From contig NZ_JARUVL010000012.1 in NCBI RefSeq assembly GCF_030137545.1, positions 8,426 through 72,425 of the forward strand: a stretch of 64,000 nucleotides of DNA, written 5' to 3'. Both the position numbers and the translations under genes were made by a program. Shown in pieces: positions 1 through 10,752 of the stretch (position 1 is the stretch's first letter; each line of letters starts with the position of its first letter). The notes under the pieces were generated by a model that saw only the letters and a list, made by a program, of their open reading frames with translations, was not told where the DNA came from and did not search any database. Origin of the DNA: Virgibacillus sp. LDC-1 (lineage in GTDB: Bacteria > Bacillota > Bacilli > Bacillales > Amphibacillaceae).

Positions 1-1
1 A

Positions 2-133
2 AAAGGACAGCAAATTGGCATCATGGGTAACACTGGTGATTCATTTGGTACACATCTTCATTTTGAGCTGCATAATCCGAGTTGGAATATGAGTAAATCA
101 AATGCCGTTAACCCATTATCTTACTTAAATTAA
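2..133 (+). CDS. M23 family peptidase, C-terminal fragment
   Basis: Only the last 43 residues are in the window. They end with GTHLHFEL, the zinc-binding HxH motif of M23 (lysostaphin/LytM-type) metallopeptidases, followed by a short tail ending in NPLSYLN. The family cuts peptidoglycan cross-bridges outside the cell. In related genomes an EnvC-like M23 protein lies between ftsEX and ctpB, which fits the downstream ctpB. That it is the FtsEX-linked hydrolase is inference, because the N-terminus is missing. A strong terminator follows 27 bp after the stop. Confidence 0.85.
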   Translation, partial: KGQQIGIMGNTGDSFGTHLHFELHNPSWNMSKSNAVNPLSYLN

Positions 134-160
134 GCACTGGAATGACATGACGTTTGATTG

Positions 161-198
161 AAAAAGACATCACATAAAATTTTTGTGATGTCTTTTTG
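161..198 (+). terminator. Rho-independent terminator after the M23 peptidase gene
   Basis: AAAAAGACATCACA pairs with TGTGATGTCTTTTT around a short AT loop and runs into T residues. This separates the peptidase gene from ctpB. Confidence 0.85.
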
Positions 199-299
199 TA
201 TTAGAATATACATAATAATAGTGGTAAAATGAATTTTAGTATCGATGCAAACCAAATTATTAAGCGGTTTCCATTAACTTTACATATAGAGGTGAGATA

Positions 300-1748
300 A
301 TGAACTTTAAAAAGAGCCATGTTGTCCTAATATTGGTTGCAGCACTTTTCTTAGGGTTTGTCGGCGCATACTTTGGCGTTTCATATGCACAAAAGGAAAG
401 TGAAGAAGCACATAATGACCCTTCGGCAAGTATTTCGGGAGAATCGTCTAAGCCAGCTACTGATATAGATAAAGTAGGGCAGGCCTATGATTTAATTAAA
501 AAGAATTATGTACAGGACGTAGATGAGAAGCAATTAATCGAAGGAGCTATACAGGGAATGCTTGCTTCATTAGAAGATCCTTATAGCGCTTATATGGATG
601 TTGAAATGATGGAGCAGTTCAATGAGCAAATTGAATCTTCCTTTGAAGGTATCGGTGCAGAAGTAAGTATGGTGAATGGAAAAGTAACGATTGTTGCTCC
701 GATTAAAGATTCACCAGCAGAAAAAGCTGGATTAAGACCAAATGACCAAGTATTAAGTGTAGATGGTGAAAGCCTAGAAGGGCTTGACTTAAATGAAGCT
801 GTATCCAAGATACGTGGTGAAAAAGGATCTGAAGTGGTGTTACAGGTTCAACGGACTGGAGCTTCCAAACCATTTGACGTGCCAATTGTACGGGATACTA
901 TTCCTTTAGAAACAATCTACGCGGACATGAAAACAATCGATAATAAAAAAACAGGAATTATTGAAATCACTAATTTTTCCGAACGAACTGCAGATGAATT
1001 TCGCACTGCATTAGAAAAGCTAGAAAAAGATGGTATGGAAGGATTAATTTTAGATGTTCGAGGAAATCCAGGTGGTTTATTAAATTCCGTTGAAGATATT
1101 TTACGAAATTTTATACCAAAGGACACGCCTTACGTGCAAATCGAAGATAAAAACGGAAAAAAGGAAAAATATTATACTGAATTAAATCAGAAGAAAGATT
1201 ACCCAATTCGAGTGATGATCAATGAAGGAAGTGCATCAGCTTCAGAAATATTAGCAGTTGCGATGAAAGAGATTGGCTATGACGTTGTTGGAGCGACGAG
1301 TTTTGGGAAAGGAACAGTTCAGCAAGCAGTTCCACTTGGAGATGGCAGTACAATAAAACTAACGTTTTATAAATGGCTTTCACCAAAAGGAAATTGGATT
1401 CATGAAAAAGGCGTAGAGCCTACAATTGAAGTAAAACAGCCAGATTATTATTATGCAAATCCAGTGCAGCTAGAGAAAACGTTAACTTATAACCATACTG
1501 GAGAAGCCATTGAAAACATTCAAAGAATGCTAACGGGTTTAGGCTATGACACAGCACGTACAGATGGTTATTTTAGCCAAAAGACAGTAGAAGCAGTGAA
1601 AGCCTTTCAAAAAGACAACGATTTAAAAGTGACAGGCGATGTTGATTCAAAGACAGCTGGAATGGTCGAGGCAAAAGTAGTTGAAAGCATTCGTAACGGA
1701 GAGAATGATATGCAATTGGAGAAGGCTTTAGATTCTTTATATAAATAA
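300..1748 (+). CDS. ctpB: S41 family carboxy-terminal processing protease CtpB
   Basis: Membrane-anchored serine protease of 482 residues. In B. subtilis, CtpB cuts SpoIVFA during sporulation signalling; that role is by homology. An N-terminal hydrophobic segment (about 8-30) serves as signal anchor. A PDZ domain lies at about 105-185. The S41 core carries GSASASE (310-316), which holds the nucleophile, and SFGKG with Lys337 as general base. A C-terminal peptidoglycan-binding domain (about 398-465, with the motif DGYFSQKTVEAVKAFQ) matches the long bacillar form. The start has a clear GAGGTGA ribosome site. It sits between an M23 peptidase and minJ, as in bacilli. Confidence 0.93.
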   Translation: MNFKKSHVVLILVAALFLGFVGAYFGVSYAQKESEEAHNDPSASISGESSKPATDIDKVGQAYDLIKKNYVQDVDEKQLIEGAIQGMLASLEDPYSAYMDVEMMEQFNEQIESSFEGIGAEVSMVNGKVTIVAPIKDSPAEKAGLRPNDQVLSVDGESLEGLDLNEAVSKIRGEKGSEVVLQVQRTGASKPFDVPIVRDTIPLETIYADMKTIDNKKTGIIEITNFSERTADEFRTALEKLEKDGMEGLILDVRGNPGGLLNSVEDILRNFIPKDTPYVQIEDKNGKKEKYYTELNQKKDYPIRVMINEGSASASEILAVAMKEIGYDVVGATSFGKGTVQQAVPLGDGSTIKLTFYKWLSPKGNWIHEKGVEPTIEVKQPDYYYANPVQLEKTLTYNHTGEAIENIQRMLTGLGYDTARTDGYFSQKTVEAVKAFQKDNDLKVTGDVDSKTAGMVEAKVVESIRNGENDMQLEKALDSLYK

Positions 1749-1753
1749 TTAAT

Positions 1754-1845
1754 ATAGCTGTTCCAAGGTGAAGGCTTTCCTTGAAAGAAAGATGGTTTCT
1801 CATTTAACTTTTAAGGATAATCACTTTGGGACAGCTATTTTTTCC
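1754..1845 (+). terminator. Long-loop terminator-like hairpin after ctpB
   Basis: ATAGCTGTTCCAA (from 1754) pairs with TTGGGACAGCTAT (to about 1840) and is followed by a T run. The loop is about 60 nt, unusually long for an intrinsic terminator. Confidence 0.55.
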
Positions 1846-1853
1846 CAGTACTA

Positions 1854-1862
1854 TGATATAAT
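1854..1862 (+). promoter_or_regulatory. Extended -10 promoter for minJ
   Basis: TGATATAAT is a TGn-extended perfect -10 hexamer, 84 bp before the minJ start. No good -35 is visible at 17 bp. Confidence 0.45.
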
Positions 1863-1945
1863 AAAGGTTACAATTAAGTAGGAAATATTCGTTTGACTAG
1901 CGAATAAACGATGTTTTCCATTGCTACTTCACGGAAGGTGATCAT

Positions 1946-3148
1946 ATGTTTGAAACAGGATTAATTGAAGCTGGGAAAACAATTGGAAGCCTATTTTTAA
2001 ACCCTCTGTCTTATTGGCTTCTATTGTTAGGGATGATATTAGGATTCAAACGAGTAAAAAAAGAGCGGAACCATTTTGGCACAAAAGTATTCGATGTTTT
2101 TTCAGAGTTTAAGAATACATGGATACTTTCTGTTTGCTTTGGATTGATTCTATCCATAGTGATGGTTGGGATTGGAGTCGTATTTTCATATGAAACTGTG
2201 CTTGTACTAAGTGGAATTATTATTTTATTTTCATTAATTGCTGGCTTAACGCTGCTTTCTCCTGCTTATACAATTGGTGTGCTTTTTTTCATTCTATGGC
2301 TGGCGCCATTTATTATGGAGTACCAAACCTTTTTTACAGCTGATTTATTTTCCGAGGTTAACTTTACAGGCATTGTTATTTTACTTGGTCTCCTTCTTTT
2401 TATAGAAGGCTTCTTATACTTTCGTGTTCGTAGAAATGAAACCTTTCCAGAGCTCTCTTTGAGCAGTAGAGGAGGGTGGATTGGACAGCTTCGAATGAAG
2501 AAAATCCTGTTTCTTCCTTTTTTGCTTGTTGTACCAACAGGAATGATCACACCATTCGCTTCCTTCTGGCCTTATTTTTCAGTAGGAGATGAACAGACAT
2601 TTAGCATTATTATTCTCCCATTTGTCTTAGGAATCGAACAAGTTGTAAGAGGAACACTCCCGGAATTAGCAGCAAAAAGGATGGCTAAGCCTCTCTTTTT
2701 ACTTGCGTCTATCGTTCTTGTGCTAGGATTTTTAAGTATGTATGTGACGTGGCTAACACTTCTTGCAATTGTCTTTGCTGTTGCAGGTAGAGAGTTTATC
2801 AATTTTCGATATCGTTCGGATGAGCAAAATAAAAAGCCGTATTTTTGTCAAACTGAAAAAGGAATAACGGTTTTGAGTGTTATTCCAGGTACTCCTGCTT
2901 CACGTCTTGATATTCAAGTAGGTGAAATAATTTCGAAAGTGAATGGAATTAAAATAAATTCAGCAGATCAATTCTATGAAGCGCTTCAGGAAAGCAGGGC
3001 TTCCTTTAAATTAGATGTGCTTGATGAAAATGGCGAATTACGTTTTGTGCAAAGCGTGTTGTATGAAGGGGAGCATCATGAGCTTGGTTTACTTTTTGTA
3101 ACAGCCCCACATCATCAGAAAAGCATTCAACAGGTTGTCGGACAATAA
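1946..3148 (+). CDS. minJ: Cell division topological determinant MinJ
   Basis: Polytopic membrane protein of 400 residues with several hydrophobic segments through about residue 285 and a C-terminal PDZ domain (about 300-380, including GITVLSVIPGTPASRL). In B. subtilis, MinJ (YvjD, similar length) bridges DivIVA and MinD to stop division at poles and old septa. The architecture, size and position directly after ctpB match that gene, so the call rests on both structure and synteny. The ATG start follows GGAAGGTGATC. Confidence 0.85.
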   Translation: MFETGLIEAGKTIGSLFLNPLSYWLLLLGMILGFKRVKKERNHFGTKVFDVFSEFKNTWILSVCFGLILSIVMVGIGVVFSYETVLVLSGIIILFSLIAGLTLLSPAYTIGVLFFILWLAPFIMEYQTFFTADLFSEVNFTGIVILLGLLLFIEGFLYFRVRRNETFPELSLSSRGGWIGQLRMKKILFLPFLLVVPTGMITPFASFWPYFSVGDEQTFSIIILPFVLGIEQVVRGTLPELAAKRMAKPLFLLASIVLVLGFLSMYVTWLTLLAIVFAVAGREFINFRYRSDEQNKKPYFCQTEKGITVLSVIPGTPASRLDIQVGEIISKVNGIKINSADQFYEALQESRASFKLDVLDENGELRFVQSVLYEGEHHELGLLFVTAPHHQKSIQQVVGQ

Positions 3149-3234
3149 TGAATTAATAAGCAAGATTTTCATCTTGTTGCTTGTTTATCGAACAGAATCA
3201 GACTAGATTCACCCAATAAAATGAGAATTATACT

Positions 3235-3265
3235 AGCGTTAGCCTAATATAGGCTAATGCTTTTT
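3235..3265 (+). terminator. Terminator after minJ
   Basis: AGCGTTAGCCTA pairs with TAGGCTAATGCT around a 3-nt loop, followed by TTTTT. Confidence 0.85.
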
Positions 3266-3332
3266 AGTTGAAATGGACAAAATAAGATTTTATGCTCATG
3301 GATACAAATAAAATTAAAATTAACATAAAAAA

Positions 3333-3346
3333 CGAATATTTGTTCG
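3333..3346. promoter_or_regulatory. LexA (SOS) box upstream of uvrB
   Basis: CGAATATTTGTTCG matches the Bacillus LexA/DinR box CGAAC-N4-GTTCG at nine of ten half-site bases. It lies just upstream of a TAAAAT -10-like hexamer (3357-3362) and about 70 bp before uvrB, where LexA repression of uvrBA is known in B. subtilis. Confidence 0.85.
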
Positions 3347-3415
3347 TCTTTTATGTTAAAATAGAAATGCATCTATGATAAGCTGATATTATTCAGGTGA
3401 TCGGAGGGACGATTT

Positions 3416-5398
3416 TTGGAAAATACATTTGAACTCGTATCTGCATATAAACCACAAGGAGATCAACCAAAAGCAATCAAGGAGCTTGTGGATAAAATTT
3501 TAGCAGGACAACGACATCAAACCTTACTTGGAGCAACAGGTACAGGAAAAACATTTACTGTATCAAATGTAGTGAAAGAAATTAATCGACCAACATTAGT
3601 AATCGCACATAATAAAACGTTGGCAGGCCAATTATATAGTGAGTTCAAGGAATTTTTCCCGAATAATGCGGTGGAATATTTTGTGAGCTATTATGATTAT
3701 TACCAGCCAGAGGCATACGTTCCTTCTACAGATACGTTTATTGAAAAGGATGCGAGCATCAATGATGAAATTGATAAACTAAGACACTCGGCAACATCGT
3801 CATTATTTGAACGAAGTGATGTATTGATTGTTGCCAGCGTCTCTTGTATATATGGTTTAGGGTCTCCAGAAGAATATGGAAGTCAAGTGCTTTCATTACG
3901 AATGGGTATGGAAAAAGATCGTGATCAACTCCTACGAGACCTAGTTGATATTCAATATGCTAGAAATGATATTGACTTTCAACGTGGAACGTTTCGCGTC
4001 CGTGGTGATTCTGTTGAAGTTATTCCAGCTTCACGTGAGGAGCATTGTATTCGAATTGAGTTTTTTGGCGATGAAATTGATCGAATTCGTGAGGTAGATG
4101 CTTTAACAGGGGAAATTATTGGTGATCGGGAGCACGTAGCTATTTTTCCAGCTTCCCACTTTGTTACGCGTGAGGAAAAGCTGAAAAAAGCGATTACTAA
4201 TATTGAGAAGGAATTAGAAGATAGACTAAAAGAGCTGCGCGAACAAAATAAGCTTTTAGAGGCACAGCGACTTGAACAGCGAACAAATTACGATATTGAA
4301 ATGATGAATGAAATGGGCTTTTGTTCGGGTATAGAGAATTATTCTAGGCATCTTGCTTTTCGCGAACAAGGTTCTACACCATATACACTGTTAGACTATT
4401 TTCCGGATGATTTTCTAGTTGTTGTAGATGAATCTCATGTTACTCTGCCGCAGATTAGAGGAATGTATAATGGTGACCAAGCTAGAAAACAAGTATTAGT
4501 TGATCATGGCTTCCGCTTACCTTCTGCTCTGGATAATCGCCCATTGACATTTGCGGAGTTTGAAAAAGCAACTAATCAACTCATCTATGTATCGGCAACA
4601 CCTGGTCCATATGAGCTAGAGCATTGTCCAGTAATGACCGAGCAAATCATTCGTCCAACTGGTCTATTGGATCCGCAAGTAGAAGTTCGTCCAATTGAAG
4701 GACAGATTGATAATTTAATCGGTGAAATTAACAAACGATCCAAAAAGAATGAGCGTGTACTTGTCACGACGTTAACGAAAAAAATGGCGGAAGACTTGAC
4801 TGATTATCTAAAGGAAATTGGTATTAAAGTTGCCTATCTCCATTCTGAAATCAAAACGTTAGAACGAATTGAAATTATTCGGGAGCTTCGGGTCGGAAAA
4901 TATGATGTGCTTATCGGTATTAATTTACTTCGAGAAGGCTTAGACATTCCCGAAGTATCTTTAGTAGCAATTTTAGACGCTGATAAAGAAGGCTTTTTGC
5001 GCTCAGATCGTTCCCTAATTCAAACAATGGGACGTGCTGCCCGTAATGAAAATGGGCGCGTAATTATGTATGCAGATAAGATTACGAAATCCATGCAATA
5101 TGCAATTGATGAGACAAATCGCCGGAGAGAAAAACAAATTGCTTATAACGAAGCACATGGCATCACACCACAAACTATTAAAAAAGAAGTGCGGGATGTT
5201 ATTCGTGCTACCGTTGCTGCAGAGGATACTATCCAGTATGAATCTAAAGCAAAAGAGCTAACGAAGCTGACGAAGAAAGAACGTCAAAAAGTGATTCAAA
5301 ACATGGAAAAAGAAATGCGAGCAGCTGCAAAGGCATTAGATTTTGAAAAAGCAGCAGAGCTTCGTGATATCATATTGGAACTAAAAGCGGAAGGATGA
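3416..5398 (+). CDS. uvrB: UvrABC excinuclease subunit B
   Basis: DNA-damage helicase-like subunit that is loaded by UvrA, verifies lesions and recruits UvrC. Walker A GATGTGKT is at 39-46, a DESH box follows a YFPDD stretch, and the C-terminal UVR domain ([20 protein letters not shown]) binds UvrC. Length 660 is normal. The start is TTG: the N-terminus [17 protein letters not shown] aligns with known UvrB starts, and GGAGGGA lies 7 bases upstream. It forms an operon with uvrA 7 bp downstream, under a LexA box. Confidence 0.97.
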   Translation: MENTFELVSAYKPQGDQPKAIKELVDKILAGQRHQTLLGATGTGKTFTVSNVVKEINRPTLVIAHNKTLAGQLYSEFKEFFPNNAVEYFVSYYDYYQPEAYVPSTDTFIEKDASINDEIDKLRHSATSSLFERSDVLIVASVSCIYGLGSPEEYGSQVLSLRMGMEKDRDQLLRDLVDIQYARNDIDFQRGTFRVRGDSVEVIPASREEHCIRIEFFGDEIDRIREVDALTGEIIGDREHVAIFPASHFVTREEKLKKAITNIEKELEDRLKELREQNKLLEAQRLEQRTNYDIEMMNEMGFCSGIENYSRHLAFREQGSTPYTLLDYFPDDFLVVVDESHVTLPQIRGMYNGDQARKQVLVDHGFRLPSALDNRPLTFAEFEKATNQLIYVSATPGPYELEHCPVMTEQIIRPTGLLDPQVEVRPIEGQIDNLIGEINKRSKKNERVLVTTLTKKMAEDLTDYLKEIGIKVAYLHSEIKTLERIEIIRELRVGKYDVLIGINLLREGLDIPEVSLVAILDADKEGFLRSDRSLIQTMGRAARNENGRVIMYADKITKSMQYAIDETNRRREKQIAYNEAHGITPQTIKKEVRDVIRATVAAEDTIQYESKAKELTKLTKKERQKVIQNMEKEMRAAAKALDFEKAAELRDIILELKAEG

Positions 5399-5405
5399 CG
5401 GTTGC

Positions 5406-8282
5406 ATGCCAAGTAAATCAATAAAAATTCAAGGCGCTAGGGCTCATAACTTAAAGAACATTGATATTACCATTCCCAAAAATAAATTGGTCGTATTAAC
5501 CGGACTATCAGGGTCAGGAAAATCCTCCTTAGCTTTTGATACAATTTATGCTGAAGGACAACGTAGATATGTAGAATCACTTTCTGCTTATGCGCGCCAA
5601 TTTTTAGGGCAAATGGATAAGCCGGATGTTGATACAATTGAAGGACTATCCCCAGCGATTTCAATAGATCAAAAAACTACGAGTCGTAATCCACGCTCTA
5701 CGGTAGGAACAGTAACCGAAATATACGACTACTTACGTTTGCTTTATGCTCGTGTTGGTCGACCGACATGTCCAAAGCATGGAATTGAAATAAGCTCACA
5801 AACGGTGCAGCAAATGGTGGATCGAATTATGGATTATCCAGAGCGTACACGGATCCAAATTCTTGCCCCAGTCGTTTCTGGCCGAAAAGGTGAGCATATT
5901 AAAACGATTGAAAAGCTAAAGCAGGAGGGTTATGTTCGCATCCGTGTAGACAAGGAAATGCGTGAGGTCACAGAGGAGATTAACCTCGAAAAAAATAAAA
6001 AGCATTCGATTGAAGTTGTTGTGGACCGCATTGTCGTGAAGGAAGGCGTAACTGGACGGCTAAGTGACTCATTGGAAACAGCGCTTGAGCTAGGAGAAGG
6101 TAAAGTAATCGTCGACATTATTGGAGAAGAAGAGCTTACATTTAGTGAAAACCACGCTTGTCCCATTTGTGGGTTTTCAATTGGGGAACTAGAGCCTCGT
6201 CTCTTTTCTTTTAATAGTCCGTACGGGGCATGTCCAACCTGTGATGGACTTGGTACAAAGCTGGAAGTTGATTTGGATTTAGTGATACCAGATTGGGATA
6301 AAACCTTAAATGAGCACGCCATTGCCGCGTGGGAACCAATTAGTTCAAAATATTATCCACAGCTATTAAAAAGTGTTTGTGAGCATTACGGGATTGACAT
6401 GAATATTCCGGTAAAGGATATTCCTAAAACACAAATGGATAAAATTTTGCATGGAAGTGGTAAAGACAAAATCCGGTTCTATTATGTGAATGATTTTGGT
6501 AATGTGCGAGACAACACAATTGAATTCGAAGGTGTGCTAAAAAATATCGCGAGACGGTATCGAGAGACTTCTTCTGACTACATTCGTGAAACATTAGAAA
6601 AATATATGGCACAGAAAAATTGTCCATCATGTAAAGGATATCGATTAAAAGAAGAAGCATTAGCGGTACGCATTGATGGAAAGCATATTAGTAAAATTAC
6701 GGATTTATCTATAACAGAAGCGAAGTCCTTTTTTCAACAATTGGAGCTTACTGAAAAGGAAACGCAAATTGCACGATTAATCCTAAAAGAAATTAGTAAT
6801 CGGTTGGACTTTTTAAATAATGTCGGATTAGACTATTTAACGTTATCTCGTGCAGCTGGAACACTTTCAGGTGGTGAGGCACAGCGAATTAGACTTGCTA
6901 CACAAATCGGTTCAGCACTAACCGGTGTTTTATATGTATTAGATGAACCGTCAATTGGACTTCACCAGCGTGACAATGATCGATTAATCGGAACATTACA
7001 AAGTATGCGTGATCTGGACAATACACTAATTGTAGTAGAGCATGATGAAGATACGATGCTTGCAGCCGATTGGCTTATTGATATTGGTCCAGGAGCTGGA
7101 GAGCATGGTGGAGAAATTGTTGCAAGTGGTACGCCTGCAAAAGTAATGAAAACGAAGAAATCACTAACCGGTCAATATTTATCTGGACAGAAATATATTC
7201 CATTACCAGCAAAGCGAAGAAAAGCAGATGATCGTCATATTGAGGTTGTTGGAGCATCAGAGAATAACTTAAAGAATGTATCCGTTCAATTCCCAATAGG
7301 ATTGATGACGGTTGTAACAGGGGTTTCCGGGTCAGGTAAAAGTACGCTCGTGAATGAGATATTATATAAATCATTAGCAAAACATCTTTATCGTGGAAAG
7401 CAAAAGCCTGGAAAGCATGAAACAATAAACGGTTTAGAGCATATTGAAAAAGTAATTGATATAGATCAATCGCCAATTGGGAGAACGCCGCGTTCTAATC
7501 CAGCTACCTATACAGGCGTGTTTGATGATGTTCGTGACGTTTATGCGCAAACAAATGAAGCAAAGGTTCGCGGATATAAAAAAGGACGTTTTAGCTTTAA
7601 TGTGAAGGGCGGTCGCTGTGAAGCGTGCCATGGTGATGGTATTATTAAAATTGAAATGCACTTTCTTCCAGATGTTTATGTACCTTGTGAGGTTTGTCAT
7701 GGCAAACGCTATAACCGTGAAACGTTAGAAGTAAAATATAAAGGGAAGAACATTGCAGATGTGCTTGCCATGACGATTGAAGAAGCATTAGAGTTCTTCG
7801 CAAACATTCCAAAGATTAAACGAAAGCTCCAAACGATTTATGATGTAGGATTAGGGTATATCACGTTAGGACAGCCGGCAACGACATTATCTGGTGGAGA
7901 AGCACAACGCGTGAAGCTTGCTAGTGAATTGCATCGTCGCTCTAACGGAAAGTCATTTTATATTCTTGATGAGCCTACGACAGGCTTACATGTTGACGAT
8001 ATTAAACGTTTAATAGCTGTACTAGAACGCTTAGTAGATAATGGAGATACCGTATTAATCATTGAACATAATCTCGATGTAATAAAAATTGCTGATCATA
8101 TTATTGATCTTGGTCCAGAAGGCGGGGATCGTGGAGGACAAATTATTGCAACAGGAACCCCAGAGCAGATTGCAAACGTAAAAAAATCACATACAGGACG
8201 TTATTTAAAGTCGGTTTTAGAACGTGATTTAAAACGTATGGAAGAAAGTCTTTCTGAAAAAGAAAAGCTCGTAAGTAAATAA
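5406..8282 (+). CDS. uvrA: UvrABC excinuclease subunit A
   Basis: Damage-sensing ABC ATPase of 958 residues. Both nucleotide-binding domains are complete: Walker [10 protein letters not shown] near the N-terminus and GVSGSGKST in the second half, each with an LSGGEAQR signature. Zinc-binding CxxC pairs are present (CPIC/CPTC, CPSC, CEAC/CEVC). It is the second gene of the uvrBA operon, and its ribosome site lies within the end of uvrB. The start [19 protein letters not shown] is typical. Confidence 0.98.
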   Translation: MPSKSIKIQGARAHNLKNIDITIPKNKLVVLTGLSGSGKSSLAFDTIYAEGQRRYVESLSAYARQFLGQMDKPDVDTIEGLSPAISIDQKTTSRNPRSTVGTVTEIYDYLRLLYARVGRPTCPKHGIEISSQTVQQMVDRIMDYPERTRIQILAPVVSGRKGEHIKTIEKLKQEGYVRIRVDKEMREVTEEINLEKNKKHSIEVVVDRIVVKEGVTGRLSDSLETALELGEGKVIVDIIGEEELTFSENHACPICGFSIGELEPRLFSFNSPYGACPTCDGLGTKLEVDLDLVIPDWDKTLNEHAIAAWEPISSKYYPQLLKSVCEHYGIDMNIPVKDIPKTQMDKILHGSGKDKIRFYYVNDFGNVRDNTIEFEGVLKNIARRYRETSSDYIRETLEKYMAQKNCPSCKGYRLKEEALAVRIDGKHISKITDLSITEAKSFFQQLELTEKETQIARLILKEISNRLDFLNNVGLDYLTLSRAAGTLSGGEAQRIRLATQIGSALTGVLYVLDEPSIGLHQRDNDRLIGTLQSMRDLDNTLIVVEHDEDTMLAADWLIDIGPGAGEHGGEIVASGTPAKVMKTKKSLTGQYLSGQKYIPLPAKRRKADDRHIEVVGASENNLKNVSVQFPIGLMTVVTGVSGSGKSTLVNEILYKSLAKHLYRGKQKPGKHETINGLEHIEKVIDIDQSPIGRTPRSNPATYTGVFDDVRDVYAQTNEAKVRGYKKGRFSFNVKGGRCEACHGDGIIKIEMHFLPDVYVPCEVCHGKRYNRETLEVKYKGKNIADVLAMTIEEALEFFANIPKIKRKLQTIYDVGLGYITLGQPATTLSGGEAQRVKLASELHRRSNGKSFYILDEPTTGLHVDDIKRLIAVLERLVDNGDTVLIIEHNLDVIKIADHIIDLGPEGGDRGGQIIATGTPEQIANVKKSHTGRYLKSVLERDLKRMEESLSEKEKLVSK

Positions 8283-8339
8283 ACTGGTAGTCGTAACCAC
8301 CAGAAATTTAATTAAACATAACAGAATGCAAATAAATAG

Positions 8340-8387
8340 GTCAGTTAGATCATCAATTATTCGATGAACTAACTGACTTTTTTTATT
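8340..8387 (+). terminator. Terminator after uvrA
   Basis: GTCAGTTAG plus TCATC pairs with GATGA plus CTAACTGAC, followed by a T-rich run. Confidence 0.85.
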
Positions 8388-8642
8388 TACTAGATTTTTG
8401 TCAAGCCCTTCTTTGTTTGTTTTGAAAAGGAGAAGAAGGGGTAGATAAAACAAAATATGGTGTTAACATACGTAGTTCGCCATTTTAGAGCAAATAAACG
8501 CATATTTCTCTTTCTGCACGATATCAGTATCCTCATACGATTAATTAAGCAAAAATACGCCAATATCATTGTGGAAAGCTAAATTGTAAAGATATTCCTG
8601 TTTTGAAATAATAGAGTGTAGAGAAAGAAAAGGAGTCGAATT
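8388..8642. other. Intergenic region before the APC permease
   Basis: About 250 bp without a supported gene. It holds an 8-bp perfect inverted repeat (CCCTTCTT at 8406-8413 and AAGAAGGG at 8433-8440). A 41-codon open frame at 8457-8582 has no ribosome site at a workable distance. A possible weak promoter is TTGTAA (8584) with TAATAG (8609), spacing 19. Confidence 0.4.
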
Positions 8643-10130
8643 ATGATTAATAAACGACAGACAAATTACCAGTATGAAGAACGAACGACGCTGAAAAAGT
8701 CGTTAAAAGCACACTGGGTATGGGCAATAGCTCTAGGCTCATCAATTGGTTGGGGAGCATTTGTACAGCCGACGAATTGGCTTGAAACTGCAGGGCCTAT
8801 AGGTGTTATTCTCGGTTTTATCATTGGTGCTTTTCTTATGATGCTCATCGCTGTAAGCTATGGATTTCTCATTAAAAGCTTTCCAGTTTCAGGAGGAGAA
8901 TTTGCTTATTCATTTATCAGTCTTGGACGAACGCATGCATTTATTTGTGGATGGTTTTTAACCCTCGGCTATATTTGTATCGTTGCTCTTAATGCCTCTG
9001 CTTTTGCTTTAATGTTCAAATTTATTTTTCCAAAAATAATTGAAAATCTTAAACTTTATCAAATTGCTGGTTGGGATATCTATGCGATGGAGATTGTTAT
9101 ATCTACATTCGTTTTAGCTATATTTGGTTATTTTAATGTCAAAGGGACAGGATTATCTGGACGTATGCAGTTTGTTTTTTGCAGTATTATGATTATAAGT
9201 GTGCTCGCGATCACGGCAATGGTTGGGTTCCATCCGAGTACAGAATTAAGTAATGTGCAGCCATTATTTTCAACAGATAAAACTGCATTCGCAGCAATTA
9301 TTTCCATTGTTGCTATAGCTCCATGGGCATTTGTAGGCTTTGATAACGTTCCACAAGCTGCAGAAGAATTCCATTTTTCTTCAAAGAAGGCATTTCTGTT
9401 AATTATTCTAGCAATCTTCTTTGCAGCGATTTTATATAGCTTAATGATTATTTCTACAGCAATGATTCAGCCTTGGGAAACATTAGCTGGTGCAAGTCAT
9501 GCTTGGGGAACAGCAGCTGCAATTAATGATTTACTAGGAACGATTGGCCTGCTTATTCTTGTTGTCGCTTTAACGATGGGAATATTCACCGGGCTAAATG
9601 GTTTTATTATTTCATCTAGCCGCTTATTGTTCGCCATGTCACGCGCGAAAATTATCCCAGAGTCGTTTTCAAAGCTCCATCCAACCTATAAGACACCTTA
9701 CTTTGGCATCGCTTTTACAGTGATACTTGCTATGATTGCACCGTGGTTTGGTAGACAGGCATTACTATGGGTAGTCGATATGTCCTCAGTTGGAGTGACG
9801 ATCGCTTACTTCTATACATGCTTCACCGCATTTTCTCTATTTAAATGGTCAAAGGATAAAGATTTTAATCCATCGAAGCATGTTGTATCACCACTTAAAA
9901 AATCAATTGCAGCAATCGGTATGATTGCTAGTCTAGTGTTTTTAGGATTATTATTAGTACCTGGATCGCCAGCTTTTCTAGGTATTGAATCGCGAATTGC
10001 ACTCACAGTATGGATTATACTTGGTGTGATATTTTACTTAGCAAAGCGCACAGAACTTAAACAAATACCTACGAAAGAATTAAATTATTTAATCCTTGGA
10101 AATGAAGAAGTAATTGCGAAAAACAAATAA
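8643..10130 (+). CDS. APC family amino acid permease
   Basis: Integral membrane protein of 495 residues with about 12 hydrophobic segments. It opens with a conserved APC-type first helix (WAIALGSSIGWGAFVQP), and the motif FVGFDNVPQAAEEF in the middle is typical of amino acid/polyamine/organocation transporters. The substrate cannot be read from the sequence. It is a single gene: AAAGGAG precedes the ATG, a strong terminator follows, and no enzyme gene is linked to it. The N-terminal stretch of about 25 residues is cytoplasmic and charged. Confidence 0.85.
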   Translation: MINKRQTNYQYEERTTLKKSLKAHWVWAIALGSSIGWGAFVQPTNWLETAGPIGVILGFIIGAFLMMLIAVSYGFLIKSFPVSGGEFAYSFISLGRTHAFICGWFLTLGYICIVALNASAFALMFKFIFPKIIENLKLYQIAGWDIYAMEIVISTFVLAIFGYFNVKGTGLSGRMQFVFCSIMIISVLAITAMVGFHPSTELSNVQPLFSTDKTAFAAIISIVAIAPWAFVGFDNVPQAAEEFHFSSKKAFLLIILAIFFAAILYSLMIISTAMIQPWETLAGASHAWGTAAAINDLLGTIGLLILVVALTMGIFTGLNGFIISSSRLLFAMSRAKIIPESFSKLHPTYKTPYFGIAFTVILAMIAPWFGRQALLWVVDMSSVGVTIAYFYTCFTAFSLFKWSKDKDFNPSKHVVSPLKKSIAAIGMIASLVFLGLLLVPGSPAFLGIESRIALTVWIILGVIFYLAKRTELKQIPTKELNYLILGNEEVIAKNK

Positions 10131-10143
10131 AATTTCGAATAAA

Positions 10144-10187
10144 AACTCATTCAATGTAGATTTCCAATACATTGAATGAGTTTTTTA
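10144..10187 (+). terminator. Terminator after the APC permease
   Basis: AACTCATTCAATGTA pairs perfectly with TACATTGAATGAGTT and is followed by TTTTTT. An open frame that would extend the next gene upstream begins inside this hairpin, which argues against that longer start. Confidence 0.9.
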
Positions 10188-10267
10188 GCTTGGATAGATT
10201 GTATGTTTTGACGACACCCGTCTATTTCGGTAATGTAAAAAGAGAAGATGTTGGGAGGAACAATGAC

Positions 10268-10621
10268 ATGAAACCAATAGATATAGAAAACGCGCAGCAA
10301 ATGCTAGAAAGCTTTATTAACAAAGAAGTATATGTCCATGTTGAAACAACCAATGGAGCCTATGCAAGCCACTTTAATGAAAAGGCATATAATGTAGGTG
10401 TATTTGTAAGAAACGCTAAGGTTACTTTCTCGCAAGCAAAGATTGTAAGGGATGGCAATGTTTATCGCGCAGGTTTGAAAATGCCGATGGGCTGGATATA
10501 TGCGGAAGGTCTAACTGATTGGGAAATTTACGAATATGATAAATTACTTTTAGCCGGCCATGACCGTGAAGGTCGCTTAATGGTCGCAATGCAAATTAGT
10601 GAAACACCTTTTGATTATTAA
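10268..10621 (+). CDS. yojF: YojF family protein (DUF1806)
   Basis: Small soluble protein of 117 residues resembling B. subtilis YojF (DUF1806), whose gene is paired with bshB2 (yojG) there as here. Conserved stretches include NKEVYVHVETTNGAYA and GLTDWEIYEYD. Its biochemical role is unknown; the pairing suggests a link to bacillithiol metabolism (inference). I chose the ATG at 10268 because GGGAGGAA lies upstream at good spacing and because the in-frame ATG at 10172 falls inside a terminator stem. Confidence 0.82.
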   Translation: MKPIDIENAQQMLESFINKEVYVHVETTNGAYASHFNEKAYNVGVFVRNAKVTFSQAKIVRDGNVYRAGLKMPMGWIYAEGLTDWEIYEYDKLLLAGHDREGRLMVAMQISETPFDY

Positions 10622-10752
10622 TTCGATTTTTGTAGATTAAATTGAAAGTTGTGTTCAGCGATAAAATAATGCTTCAATTAGTGAAGGATTTGTCGTACAA
10701 AAATTACGTTATTGACTATTAGAATTTTGACTTTAAAGGAATGGTGAATAAA

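Noticed and set aside
8457-8582. 41-codon open frame upstream of the APC permease
   Set aside because: The nearest purine-rich site is about 15 bases from the ATG and the predicted peptide is basic with no topology or similarity I can recognise; chance frames of this size are common.
10172-10267. Longer N-terminus for yojF
   Set aside because: The upstream ATG is inside the permease terminator and the ATG at 10268 has the better ribosome site and homologous length.
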